This document shows, piece by piece, positions 13,206 to 34,061 of a stretch of DNA of 64,000 nt; the first letter of the stretch is position 1, and every line of letters starts with the position of its first letter. The notes beneath the pieces were generated by a model. It had not been told where the DNA came from and made no database searches. It saw only the letters and a program-made list of their open reading frames with translations. The position numbers were made by a program, and so were the translations under genes. The stretch is from contig NC_088340.1 of NCBI RefSeq assembly GCF_036884655.1, forward strand, positions 6,655,501-6,719,500, given 5' to 3'. The DNA is from Musa acuminata AAA Group. Taxonomy: Eukaryota; Streptophyta; Magnoliopsida; Zingiberales; Musaceae.

Positions 13206-16200
13206 TTATGATTATTGGATCAATAGAGATTTATAGTATATCTTACATAAATCTAACATCATATTAATTTTTATATTTTTTATTCTTTCAATCACATCAT
13301 GTAATCGTTAAAGAGTATTAAATTAGATGAATAATAATTTTAAATTTGAAGATATTAATTAGGAAAGGAGCAATTATATTAGTGTAGACCAGACAGAAAC
13401 AAGATTGAAGCTGATCCATTCATATAACCCAATGCCTTCGATGAACGAAATATGACAACAAATAGACTACTCTTGGGAGCCTCTTTCTTCCACCGGCGAG
13501 TTCCAAAGATGGGTGGTGGTAGCCATCGTCTGCAACAGCGGTGAGGACGAAGAGCACACGTACGGGAGAATCGCAGTGATGTGGTGGGAAAGATTGTGTT
13601 GTCTCGAAGTTGCTCTCACCTCCCCACCCCACACACGATTTAATTCCCATGTGAATTATCCATTCTGCGTGTTTGTTGCTGATATGCAGTGCTGATAGAT
13701 CTGACTGAGGACGATTCGGAGAAGACATAAGATGTCGAAACGACTTTGCTACTCCTTTGTTCCTTCTTATCCTCTTCTTCTCATCGGAACCTATTCCCGG
13801 TCACACGAGGATCCAACAACAGTGGTGTAAAGAAAGGTTCATCAAATCTTTGATTGGATCATCTGATGTCGGTCTAATATAATTGGAAAAAATCACTTTA
13901 TTCGATCATATGATAAGAAATGAGAAAGACCGATTAGCCATATTGAACAAAGTACTTTTGATGATCCATGGAATGGAAAATAGTTGTTGAGAATCTAATT
14001 TCACGTTTAGAGGCATCCTATTTTTTAGTGTTAGATATAAATATGATGATATAATTTGGCTATTTTATGATATAATTTGGCTATATATAAACTACATGGA
14101 CTTAATATTATCCATTTAGTATAATCTTATCCCTAATGATTTCAAGTTTATTGAAATGGAATAGATTGGTCCAATCAAATAACAAAAAAAAAAGGTATAC
14201 ATGAAAATTAAATCTACAAAATATTTTTTATTAATCGAAACCCGACGCATGATAAGTAGTCAATCGAGTCTTGTCCAAATAAGCCAACATCAATTCCTAT
14301 CAAAAATATTCTCAAAATCAAATATAATCAAAAGAATATTATCTCGAATCATATGCTTTAAATATTCTCTCTTATTTATTTCTTGACTAACTTAATCATC
14401 AGAGTAATCTCGTCGTACACATCTTTATCTCTATAGGAACATCAAGTCGAGGATCCGAAGTTAAAATTTTCACTCTATAAAATCAAAAATCAAGGATCAA
14501 TATCCTAAATGTCTCTCTAAGAGTTTAGATCAGTTTAAATATAACATTAACGATAGTTCACTATAAATTTAGTGTTTAAACTCTCATTTTTGTCATAAAT
14601 GCTTTACCAACACTTCCTTATTTCACTTGCAAACTCATCTCCAACTGTAATGCTTGTTTCTCAAAATTGTAACCATACATTTATTTAACTCTCAAATTCA
14701 TATTGATTTGGGGACCAAAAACAACATTACTGTATCGTAGAGAATTATGAACACAAACACTTCTACAAACATAGTTTAGAACTTGCTATTGTTCGTGCGC
14801 TTTCTTCAAATTTGTTATTGAAAACAATTAATGTAGTTCCTTTGTAAAATTTTCTTAATTCCATATGAAAGACTATGACTTACGTATAAATATTAAGATT
14901 CAAGAATTCCTCAAAGAACTATTTTTCTCAATTTATGAATTTTAAACTTCTTTATGTAAAACAGAATAATCAAAGAAAAAGAAAGAAACTCATGTTAGAA
15001 GACGCTAATGATTGGGTGAAAATGGGCCCATGATACTTACAAGCTATTGAATTTTGGGTTGGAGAGGTTTTTGCCAAATCTTTTTTAGCCCAATCACACA
15101 CATAAAATGAAGCATTCTTTTGCCACAATGACTAAAACAACACTACCATATAATTTGGGATATAATGATATTATGATGGGAAATATTCACTTTCAACTAC
15201 CGATTATATGTTCTAAAAAATATTATATTTGAAGAATATTTTTCATAATCGTAAACGATTAGAAACACTTCAGCTCTAAAAAAAATATATCAATTATTTT
15301 TATATTTTTAGAAACACTTCGAGCAACGAAGATGTCTAGTCGATAATTTCTTTTCGATATAGGGTTCCGTGTGATACAGGAGAGATATAAAGAATTTAAT
15401 GCTATCTCAAAAACTATAACTCGGAGAAAATCATCACTTCTAAATATAAGTTAGAATTGGATCGAATCAAGTTATCAATCACCCAAATCCGATATATGAT
15501 TTATGTAAATGTGACAATGCATACATTTTTTTTTCTTCTTTTATTTTGATTTTATACATTCTATTGGTTAAAAGAATAATAAATTAGAATGTGATAATTC
15601 AGTGTCTTTTCTTATATAATAAAAAATAGACGATTTATGATAATTGACTAATTGTGACGTAATCGATGTCAAAATCACTTTAGTCATTAAATCTATCATC
15701 TTATTGTTGATAAGAAACAAAATCTTTACCTTTTGAGACCAAATGTGTACAAAGCTTGTCGGATGGTCTTACAAAACGTGTTTAGAACTCGATCAAAGGA
15801 ATAATTATAAGGAACTGTTTACTAACAAATCGATTTCCATCAAGAATTCAATTTATTTTATTTCTCTTTTTTCTTTGTTCTTCTTCTTCATCATCACATA
15901 TATTTTTACGTGTGATTAGGTTGGAACTCTCCAATGTCCGTACGGACCTCTTCAGTCGGCCCCACGGGTCCGGTTCGTGAGAGAAGGATGGTTTTGGGGA
16001 AGGTTTTATGGGGACGCGTTCGTGCGATGAAAACAACGTCGCAATTGGACCCATCTCCGAACGGGTTCGGATCCGATAGTTGCGGAGCATCCTCTGTGGA
16101 GAAAACAACGCATCTTTGAACGGGCTCGGATCCGATAGTGGAAGATCCAACTCTCAAGCATCCGCGTAGTATTAAGCACCTAATAAATGATAATAATAAT

Positions 16201-16245
16201 TACGAAAAATAAAGCACTCTTGTGTCGGAGGAGGGAAGGGGGGAG
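13206..16245. other. Gene-free AT-rich spacer with a 5' duplication near its end
   Basis: No gene is supported. Small frames at 13420-13728 and 15848-16157 lack domains and splice context. At 16027-16140 a promoter-proximal block containing 'cgggttcggatccgatagt' is repeated imperfectly as 'cgggctcggatccgatagt' about 61 bp later, just upstream of the 179-aa gene. Confidence 0.55.
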
Positions 16246-19200
16246 ATGTCGCTGGTGGATTACGCCTCTTCGGATGAAGAAGAAGAGATCGATTTGCACG
16301 GAATTGAAGAAGATAAGGGCAAGAAGCAAATCGAATCTGCTGCTCCTTCGCTCGCTTCTCCTCCTCCGTCGTCGCCGCTGCCGCCTTCTTCGGTTCTACC
16401 TCCCAATCGCCGAAATCAGTAATCTTTTATTCCTTCCTCTCCATTGTTTCTTTGTTTTGTTAAGGGGTTTTGATCCTTTCTATTCTCCTGTTCAAAAACA
16501 ACCAAAATTAGTGAGTGGTGGTGTGATATACTTCGGCATACTCGGTCATCGTAACTACGCAAAATTTCAAGGGTCGTACTTTTCAGCTGGCCATATTTCA
16601 TGAGAGTGTGCTTCTTGATAGACTCATCTTGATTTGGGAGAACAACTGTAAAGGATGGTACTTTTTAGTTGTGGATTCTTCTTTGGGGTTTTGTGCCTTA
16701 GGGTTCCAAATTAGTTGTAATACGTCACCAAGGGCAGCAAGAAGAACCTTTGAGCATAGAAAGCGCGATATTGTAAATAAGACATATAATTTTCTTTAAC
16801 TCTGCATAAGGGCGACCGGAATTATACAGTGAGCTCTACGGCACAATGCAGAAAGATGATAAAGAAGAGGAAAAAGCATGCTTTTGAGCAAATCATTAAG
16901 CATTTGAGCATGCAGATATTATGTTGGAATTCTGCCGTAATTTTCGATATGGTTGTCTTTTTTATTATCATCATTTGAAGTGACATGTTAATTTATTTGT
17001 AGAAAATAGCATACATTTGCTTGTTGCAATAGTGGAAAGAAAGATTAGAGATTTGGGTAATGTTTGTTATATGCATAAAAAACAAAATTGAAGGGTTCTT
17101 GTAAAAGTTATTGAGAGGAATTATTTCTACAAATCATTTGATTAGACAGATGGAGTTTTCAGCATTTTGTCATACTTCACATTTCCCCATGTAGCTTCTC
17201 GATTGTTGATTGTCTATCTAGAGTAAATGAATATCTGCAAGTGCTACAACTGTAACAATTTATGAACTCAGTTATGGGCTTACCTTAGCTTACAAAGATT
17301 CTCCTTGTAAGAGGGTCTCTATTTTGCTAGCAATAGGAGCATCTGAATTTGTAGTATTATATTATTTATTTACTGCTTTCTAACCTCCATTACTTTTTTT
17401 TTTTATTCTTTTGAATGTATCTCCAGAAACTCCATAGTGACAGATCAACCTTCAACTATAATCTCCTTGCCGCCACCATCATTGGAAGGACTTCCAGATG
17501 TATCAGTTCTACTTGCAGCACCGTCCTATGAGTCAAACCACATGGTTGGTGATCACTCCTCTAGAGTTGCCGCTGCAATTGCAGAAAGAGCATCAAGGAA
17601 GAGAGAGTCAAATGGTTCTACCTTTCCTCAACCATCTAGTAAACATCCCAGAGGACAATCAACACATTCAAGAAATGTTCCCAACACAATGGGTGGCTTG
17701 TTAGTTCCACCACAGCTCAGTGGGAGGTAAGGGAATAAAAACTAAAGGAAGTTGGTTAGCTTCTGTTCAATCCGGAAGAATCTCCATGCTATTATATACA
17801 CTAACTACTGGTGTGTGATGATTGTTTACTGGTTATTTTGGATGAGATAAGCAAGAATTTCCATGTTATCTGATTAAAGGGTGTGCTTCCATTATCCGTG
17901 ACTACAAATCACATTAAATTGCATTAAACTTTTTAGTTTCTTGCTTCCTGGTTGAGTCAAGAGGTTGGGGCTTCAGTCTTTGTGGTGTTAGTGCTTGGGT
18001 GCACATGGATAACAATGATCCGCATAGCACCTAGTGCACGTGAATGGTAAAATGCATATATACAAGGAAGGATTATTTTCGGAGGATGTGGATGTTATAT
18101 AACTACATGCCTTTAACATTTGTAAGTTTGCAACTCACTAGTGCTTAACATTGTAATTCTTTGTTATCGGTATTTGTATATGAAATATCAATAAAGTTCA
18201 TTAATATTATCTCATGGAAGGTTCTTAATACTATTAATATAGTGGTATGTTGTTTCAAGCATTTCATTCTCTAGGTTTCTGCCTAGCTTTTAGGCAGAAA
18301 GTGCTTCTCGTTTATTACCAAATATCTAAAAGTTTAATAATTATTTTAGGAATCTGTCACTTCGGTGAAGCATCCCACACTGTAATTAGACATATCCACC
18401 AGAAACATATCTGATACGAGTAAGGCACACATTTAGAGCATCCATGTTCCACCAACTAGGATGATGACCGAGTAGAAAGATTAAAAACTATATCAGAAGC
18501 CATGAAGTTTGATGCTTGGAAATGCTTGTTTAATTACGAGTCGGCCCCTTTCTTCCTCACATAGTTCTCTTGGACAGTTGCTTGTTCAACACACACACAC
18601 CAATCTGTAATATTATCAGGTGTTATCATCTGGTAGTTAATATTTTAGTCATAGCGAGGGAAGGAGAGTTTCTTCGCATGGTTTTTCAGCATAATGAATG
18701 AACATACATATTATATTTTTACTCTTGCTGCTACATCTAACATCAGTTTCTTCTATATTAGTCAAATTGACAAGTAGCCCCTTTCCATTAAGATTTATAT
18801 AGCAAAACTTCAAGTAGCTTAGTTTGTTTGCAAATTTATTTAAACTGCTCAAATTTTGACAAGGCATTATTTCTGAGTTAAGATTTTTAACATTCAAGTC
18901 AATGATGTTATCTCCATTACCGATATGCATGTGTTATAAGTGTTCAATAAACTGCATAAATGACTTGCTTTGGATAAGAGAAAATTTGACAGATTAGTTG
19001 ATGTTTGATGTCATTATCTGTGTGGTGACTGATTGGTTGAAGTGCGATGGTATGATATGCTGCTGCTGTATATCACCAGAGAGCATATACAAATTTAGTT
19101 GAGATGTCAGTATTATCACCTCGATATTTGAATTCATGTTTTCTTGGTCTCTCAGCCATTAACATCTCACTTCTCTTGTATATTTTGCTGTGGCTGATGG

Positions 19201-19384
19201 TTAGCTCTTTCCTGTGTTTAAAGCACTATAGTGTTGGTTTTCGGTCATTCTTATCACATTTAATTGCCTTGGCAGTAATATCATAATCAAATTGAACTTT
19301 GTTTTTGGCCTTGTCAGGAGCAATGTGGTTACTGAAGATGTCGGAAAGTTATTCGTCAGCAAGCGTGGAGAGTCATCTCGGTAG
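16246..19384 (+). CDS. Conserved-looking plant protein of unknown function, 179 aa
   Basis: Three exons, 16246-16418, 17427-17726 and 19318-19384, join in phase (2,2) with GT-AG introns. They give MSLVDYASSDEEEE... through ...SNVVTEDVGKLFVSKRGESSR. I do not recognise a named domain. Visible features are an acidic N terminus (DEEEEIDL, residues 10-17), a Ser/Pro-rich low-complexity segment (about 33-53), a conserved-looking LPPPSLEGLPDV core (about 70-81), a basic RKRE patch with Ser-rich surroundings, and a short C-terminal TEDVGKLFV motif. The MSLVDY(A/D)SSDEE opening is common among nuclear plant proteins. The start is the first in-frame ATG, directly after a purine-rich leader. The splice phases agreeing twice is the main reason to believe the model. 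Confidence 0.75.
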
Positions 19385-20026
19385 CCCGTCAAACACCATT
19401 TTGCTTGTGATCATCTTGCGAGGAGCATATGTTTCATGGACGTGTACTTCACTTCACTGTAGCCACAGGATCCGGCATCATAGTTGTGACCTTCTTGTAG
19501 ACTGAACTGACCTTTCTTTTCTCTCTTCATGTAGACTGCAAATGACATGATGATATCTGTGACGTTTGATGGATATACCGAGCACCGGGTTCAATCCATG
19601 GCTTGTCGCACGATGTTCACATGGTCGCGCGTGCAAGCCGCCGTCCCAATTCATCACCGACCGAGCGATTCTACCAACGCACGCGAAGCGGACGCAGTTC
19701 GTGCGAATAAACTCGAGCACGTCAGCCCGCGGTCAACATGCAGTCTAACGTGCCAAGTGGGGTCAATAATCTTCGTATTGTTCCTTTGGCGATTTTTACG
19801 CCATTTTTTTAGGCATTTAAATATTATATATTGACATAGTCTAATATCTTTTATGCACTTTACAGTAACATCGGAATACGACAATCATCACGTAAACTAA
19901 AAATAATGAGCTGCTGTAGAAAGAATGTGACAGTAATTGCCCTTTTCCATCGCAGATGAAGGCAGACAACTGCGTTCACTGTCCAAATATTAGGTAAAAT
20001 TGACGTTCTCAAGGCTTCTTTTCCTG

Positions 20027-20074
<48 letters not shown>

Positions 20075-20760
20075 GGGTGAAAAATCAAGGATCTTGAAAA
20101 TTGAGATGACAATCAACTTTTATTTTGAGCAATTATGTCCTTGATTTGGAAGAAAAAAAAATCATAGCATTTCTTAATGGTTTAGAAATTGAAGTTTTAA
20201 AAATTTGAAAGATATGTAAATGTTTATACATATGGAGTGATCTTCGTAGGAAAAAAGTTATTAGATTTTTTTTTGGATATCAATCCAACTAAAAAAATAT
20301 TTTTCTAATAATAGGATCTTAATAACAAAAAGATGACTTAATACTATAATAAATTTTAATTAATTTTTAAACTTGATTGAAAAAAATATATAAATACGAT
20401 CAACAAAATATAAAGTGCCAACAAAAATCACAAGAAAATAAGAATACAAAATCTCTTTGGATGGTGATATATATATATATATATATATTGATTATATTTC
20501 ACAAACAAACAACTTTATTTTTAGAAAAAAAACGAAATAAAACAAAGAAAAAGTTCGATGGTGATATCGGATACAAAACTCTAGTGATATTTTCGTAAGG
20601 AAAACATGCAGAATTTTTGGTTATTTTTTTTCTTTAAACTTAAATATGATTAGATTTCACAAACCGACAACTTTATCTTTAAAAAACAGACCAAAACACT
20701 AACGTCACTTCACACATGAAATCAAAACGAAACAAAACAAAGAAAAAGTTGAAACATCCT
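19385..20760. other. Intergenic spacer with AT microsatellites and a partial duplication
   Basis: 3' flank of the 179-aa gene, then spacer. (AT)n runs lie at 20028-20071 and 20467-20489. A block with 'ttcacaaacaaacaacttta' (about 20498) recurs as 'ttcacaaaccgacaacttta' (about 20656), followed in both by 'aaacaaagaaaaagtt', so about 160 bp has been duplicated. A GC-rich island at 19570-19760 is unexplained. Confidence 0.6.
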
Positions 20761-20786
20761 CCACCGTCCAATGCTTTTACACGGTG

Positions 20787-20818
20787 CACGTGCCTTTTCT
20801 TCCGGAGTTAGATATTTT
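20787..20818 (+). promoter_or_regulatory. G-box plus evening-element-like motif upstream of DPE2
   Basis: CACGTG (G-box core) lies at 20787-20792. AGATATTTT, the reverse complement of the evening element AAAATATCT, lies at 20810-20818, about 0.8 kb upstream of the DPE2 start. Both motifs are known binding sites: bZIP/bHLH proteins for the first and CCA1/LHY-type MYBs for the second. That they control DPE2 is inference; single short motifs can occur by chance in AT-rich DNA. Confidence 0.35.
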
Positions 20819-21600
20819 TCGGGAATCGATTTAGTCCCGAAGGTATATGAGAATCAAGGGCTCATAAATCTGTCCATCTTTCTTACCCTCAGAGGTATCT
20901 TTTGGAGCTGTGCACATTGGCTATAAATCATTGGCTTTCCTACCGAAGGAAACACTGATAAAATTATTTAGTTTCACGTTGGTTAAAGAGTATAGGAAAC
21001 AAAGACTCATAAATCCGTTAGATCTCCTTTTTTTTTTAGAGCTCACATGCTTCTAAAAAGGATAAAACTATGTATCACTCACTCTTATGAAGTCGTCCGA
21101 GACACATAACAATTATTTATACAGATGATTAATAAAAAAATATATTGAGGTAAATACTTAATATACAGGTGACACATAACAATACCATGAATAATTAATC
21201 ATAAAAGAAGGGATAGGAAAGACCTGAGAATAATTTGTAAGAAACTATAAATAAAAATTTACTTACTATTTTATCTAATTAATGATATTATTTTATACAT
21301 ACATTATATAACAACTGAAAAAGAAGTTTCATATTTACCAATCTTTATTATTTTACTATTAAATGTTAATTGACATTAATAATTATAAAACTAATTATTA
21401 ACTTCTCGATCGATCACATTCTCCTCGCCACGCCACATCACGGGAAACGACGGCATATCACGAGCCACCACCACCCGTTCGATCCTTCTCTTCCCATAAA
21501 GCGCACACCAAATCCGTCACCACCGTCACTTCCCTGCCTCCACTGCACTCTTCCTCCTCTCCTCTCCCCTCCCCTCCTACCCAATCCAATTCCGGAAGCC

Positions 21601-31347
<9,747 letters not shown>

Positions 31348-32722
31348 AGGAGAAGCCACATTCTTGTTTTGATTCCATACTTGTCCTTCAAGGAAGAACT
31401 TTTAGTTTCTAAATATCATCTGGCCATATTGTAAGTGTCAGTTGTGTGGGGTATACTACTGAAGAATAAAATCCTCATGTCCATGAGACTTCAAGGCTAT
31501 CTTCATCCTTGTTATTGATTTCTGTACATGAGCCAGAAATAATGATTCATAATTCTCTTTTTGTCTTATTTTGTGGGTGCAAAAAGCATATCCATTTAAA
31601 ATATTCTTATTTTATTAATTCAAAACTGTTTTTTTGTAAAAGATAATATTTAGTTAATATTTAATTCCAGTACATATTTACTACTAAAGATTTTAAACCA
31701 TGATGTCAATAGTTTTAGTTTAATTAATCCTGAGTTGTGTTAACAAAGAATAATTGGAAAATATAATAGGATAATGAAGCTCCCTTTAGATTTGGTCCAT
31801 GAATATTACTAATCTTAAGAGCCCCATTAGAAGCATAATCATTGTAGCAAGTGGCCTTGAGATGAAAAATATTGGAAATCTTATTTATAGAGAGAGAGAG
31901 AGAGAGGAAAAACCTTGTAACTTGTTTCAAGAAAACACAATGAACTCTTCTCCATTCTCTGCAGTCATCAACCTTGACACACTCGAAAAACAATAACTAT
32001 CAAGTCCAAATTGCAAAATAGGATGAAGTCAAATATTGAGTTAAGCTTCCTTTTTTAAATGACATCTTTTGAATTCCATAGATTCCTGCGGCCCCACAAT
32101 GATGAAATCTGTAATATACAGTAAATTTTCCAATCCCCTTTATATTATTTTGTGAAGAACATATCCTATTTCTCATAATTCATAAAATATCTCATGATAA
32201 GATAAATCCGGTCACACACTATAGAATATTTTTGAATAGACTTATAGTGTTTTGAGAAACGTTGTAAGCCTATTGAAAAAATATTATAATTAACATATAA
32301 ATATTCTTATTTGTTATTGATATTCCTAAATCAATCAATCAAGATATTTCCAATGAGTTAGTTTCTATTGGATTTTAAATCTATTTATATCCTTTGGATA
32401 TACGAACATGAGAGCATCTCTCTCTCACAAAAAAAAAGAAGAAAATTTCCAGTGAATTAAACCCTATATATGTATGTATCCCTTTCCCTTTGAAACATAA
32501 TTCCTGGGCTATTATTGGACACTCACATCACAAACAAATGTATACTTACTTCCTTAGATTACCTCGGAAAATTATCATACAGCTTGATGAAACTTATGTA
32601 CAACAATACACAGTGCTCAAACTTTCGAATACTCGGAGATGATTTGGGTTCATCGACATGTGTGCTTGCTTGCATGTCAAAGTAAGCCAAACTCTTAGCT
32701 CAGCAGCAGCGTGCGAAGTTTG
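31348..32722. other. Convergent spacer between DPE2 and the acidic-protein gene
   Basis: AT-rich 3' flanks. A short GA run lies at about 31889-31905. Nothing else was recognised on either strand. Confidence 0.6.
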
Positions 32723-33139
32723 TCATGGATATCCATGCGCCAAGCATGCCTCCCAAAACGCCCTGTCCTCCTCTCTTGTGTCCTTCACCAACCTTCTCTC
32801 GCCTTTTCTACGACCTCCATGTTCGTCGACCTTCTCCGACTCCTCCTCCTCCGACTCCTCCGACGGCGACGATACCCAAGTCAGATAAACTCCAGCCTTA
32901 TCTACGTCGTCGTCGCCGTCCCTGTCGACGGCGTTCGAACACGCTTCCTCATTGTCGTCATCGCTTTGCGGGTCCCTGACACGCATGCCGCTGTAGAAAC
33001 CGGATTCGGTGTCGCTCCCATCTTCGTGTTCCATGGAACTCGCAGCACAAGGGTCGATCTCCATCTCGAACTCGATCTCGAAGTTGTCTGCAACTTCGGC
33101 GACGGGGGAGGAGGGCGAGTCGAAGCGAATGGCGTCCAT
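32723..33139 (-). CDS. Small acidic plant protein, 138 aa, single exon
   Basis: One open frame from ATG at 33139 to TGA at 32723. The frame is open 14 codons further upstream, but that part is an encoded CA repeat (HTHTHT), so the Met of MDAIRFDSPSSP is the likely start. The protein has no signal peptide or membrane segment. It is Asp/Glu/Ser-rich, with a central acidic block (SDDDNEE, DGDDDVDK), a VYLTWVSSPSEESEEEESE stretch, a basic GGRRKGERR patch, and a distinctive C terminus REEDRAFWEACLAHGYP. An aromatic/Gly-Tyr-Pro ending of this type seems familiar from short uncharacterised plant proteins, but I cannot name the family. GC content is well above the surrounding spacer. Function is unknown. 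Confidence 0.68.
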   Translation of the reverse strand: MDAIRFDSPSSPVAEVADNFEIEFEMEIDPCAASSMEHEDGSDTESGFYSGMRVRDPQSDDDNEEACSNAVDRDGDDDVDKAGVYLTWVSSPSEESEEEESEKVDEHGGRRKGERRLVKDTREEDRAFWEACLAHGYP

Positions 33140-34061
33140 AGTGTGTGTGTGTGTGTGTGGTATGAAGGCAGTGGAGGTCATGAAATGCTACGGTTGCAGT
33201 ATATATGCTTGCAACGGGGAGATGATGAAGCTGCTGCCTGCTGCTGGTTGTATTGGGAGTGGATGCGTGTTTGATTTGGTTTGGGGCAGTGGGTTTGCGG
33301 TGTCTTGTGGGAGTGGGTTTAGGTGCTCGTGGTAGGATAAAGAACCGGCCAACTTGCTTCTAGAAGGCTATGTGATGGCCAACTTCTTGTGTTCTAGAAG
33401 CAGATCAGACAAACCTGCTGTTGTAGATTCAGAAATCCATGCAAGATTTGTACACCGTTCCTCACGCCCACTGGTCCATGTACCAAGTCAATCTAAGACG
33501 CGGTTTTGAACCAGTCAATGGAACAGCTGCTATCTTTGTCACCGGTAAATTATAATTATAATTATAATTATATATATATATATATATATGATGATGAAAT
33601 ATTTAGAAAAAGTTACGGTTTTAAAAAGTTTATCGAAAAGCAACCCTAACTATTAAATATTATATAATTATTTTTTATTAATAAAAAAATTGGTGTCACG
33701 TCTAGAGTTGAATGGTATCAAAAATAAGTTTGACCATGTCAGGAAATACCGTCCCTGTTCGATTTCAACAAGTTGCCGATCAACCGGTTGCTGAAACCAT
33801 GAAGAAGTATATATTAGACATTGGAGATTTGTACTGAGAGACAAGCATTTCCTGATCATTTGCTGATTGTTTCAGATTTCTAGTGTAGAGAAGAAAAATA
33901 GAGGAAATCAACTCTACTACGGAGGAATAATTGAGATGTATAATCTCCGACAAGTGATATTACAAAATCAGGCTTAAAACAAACACTTACATGTACAAAA
34001 CAAAATTTACTTCTGGAAATCCCTCGGCATATACTATCTTTTCGTATAACTAATGAAAAAT
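33140..34061. other. Upstream region of the acidic-protein gene and 3' flank of ESF2
   Basis: A GT/CA dinucleotide run touches the start codon (33141-33159, CA on the sense strand). An (ATA/AT)n tract lies at about 33548-33590. No additional gene was recognised. Confidence 0.6.

Noticed and set aside
19590..19605. tRNA-like B box ('gggttcaatcc')
   Set aside because: No matching acceptor stem, D-arm or A box at the right distance. No tRNA gene was found anywhere in the window.
21370..21600. 77-codon in-frame N-terminal extension of DPE2 (possible transit peptide)
   Set aside because: Pro/His/Leu-rich, 5'-leader-like composition. DPE2 is cytosolic and family members begin near the 21601 Met.
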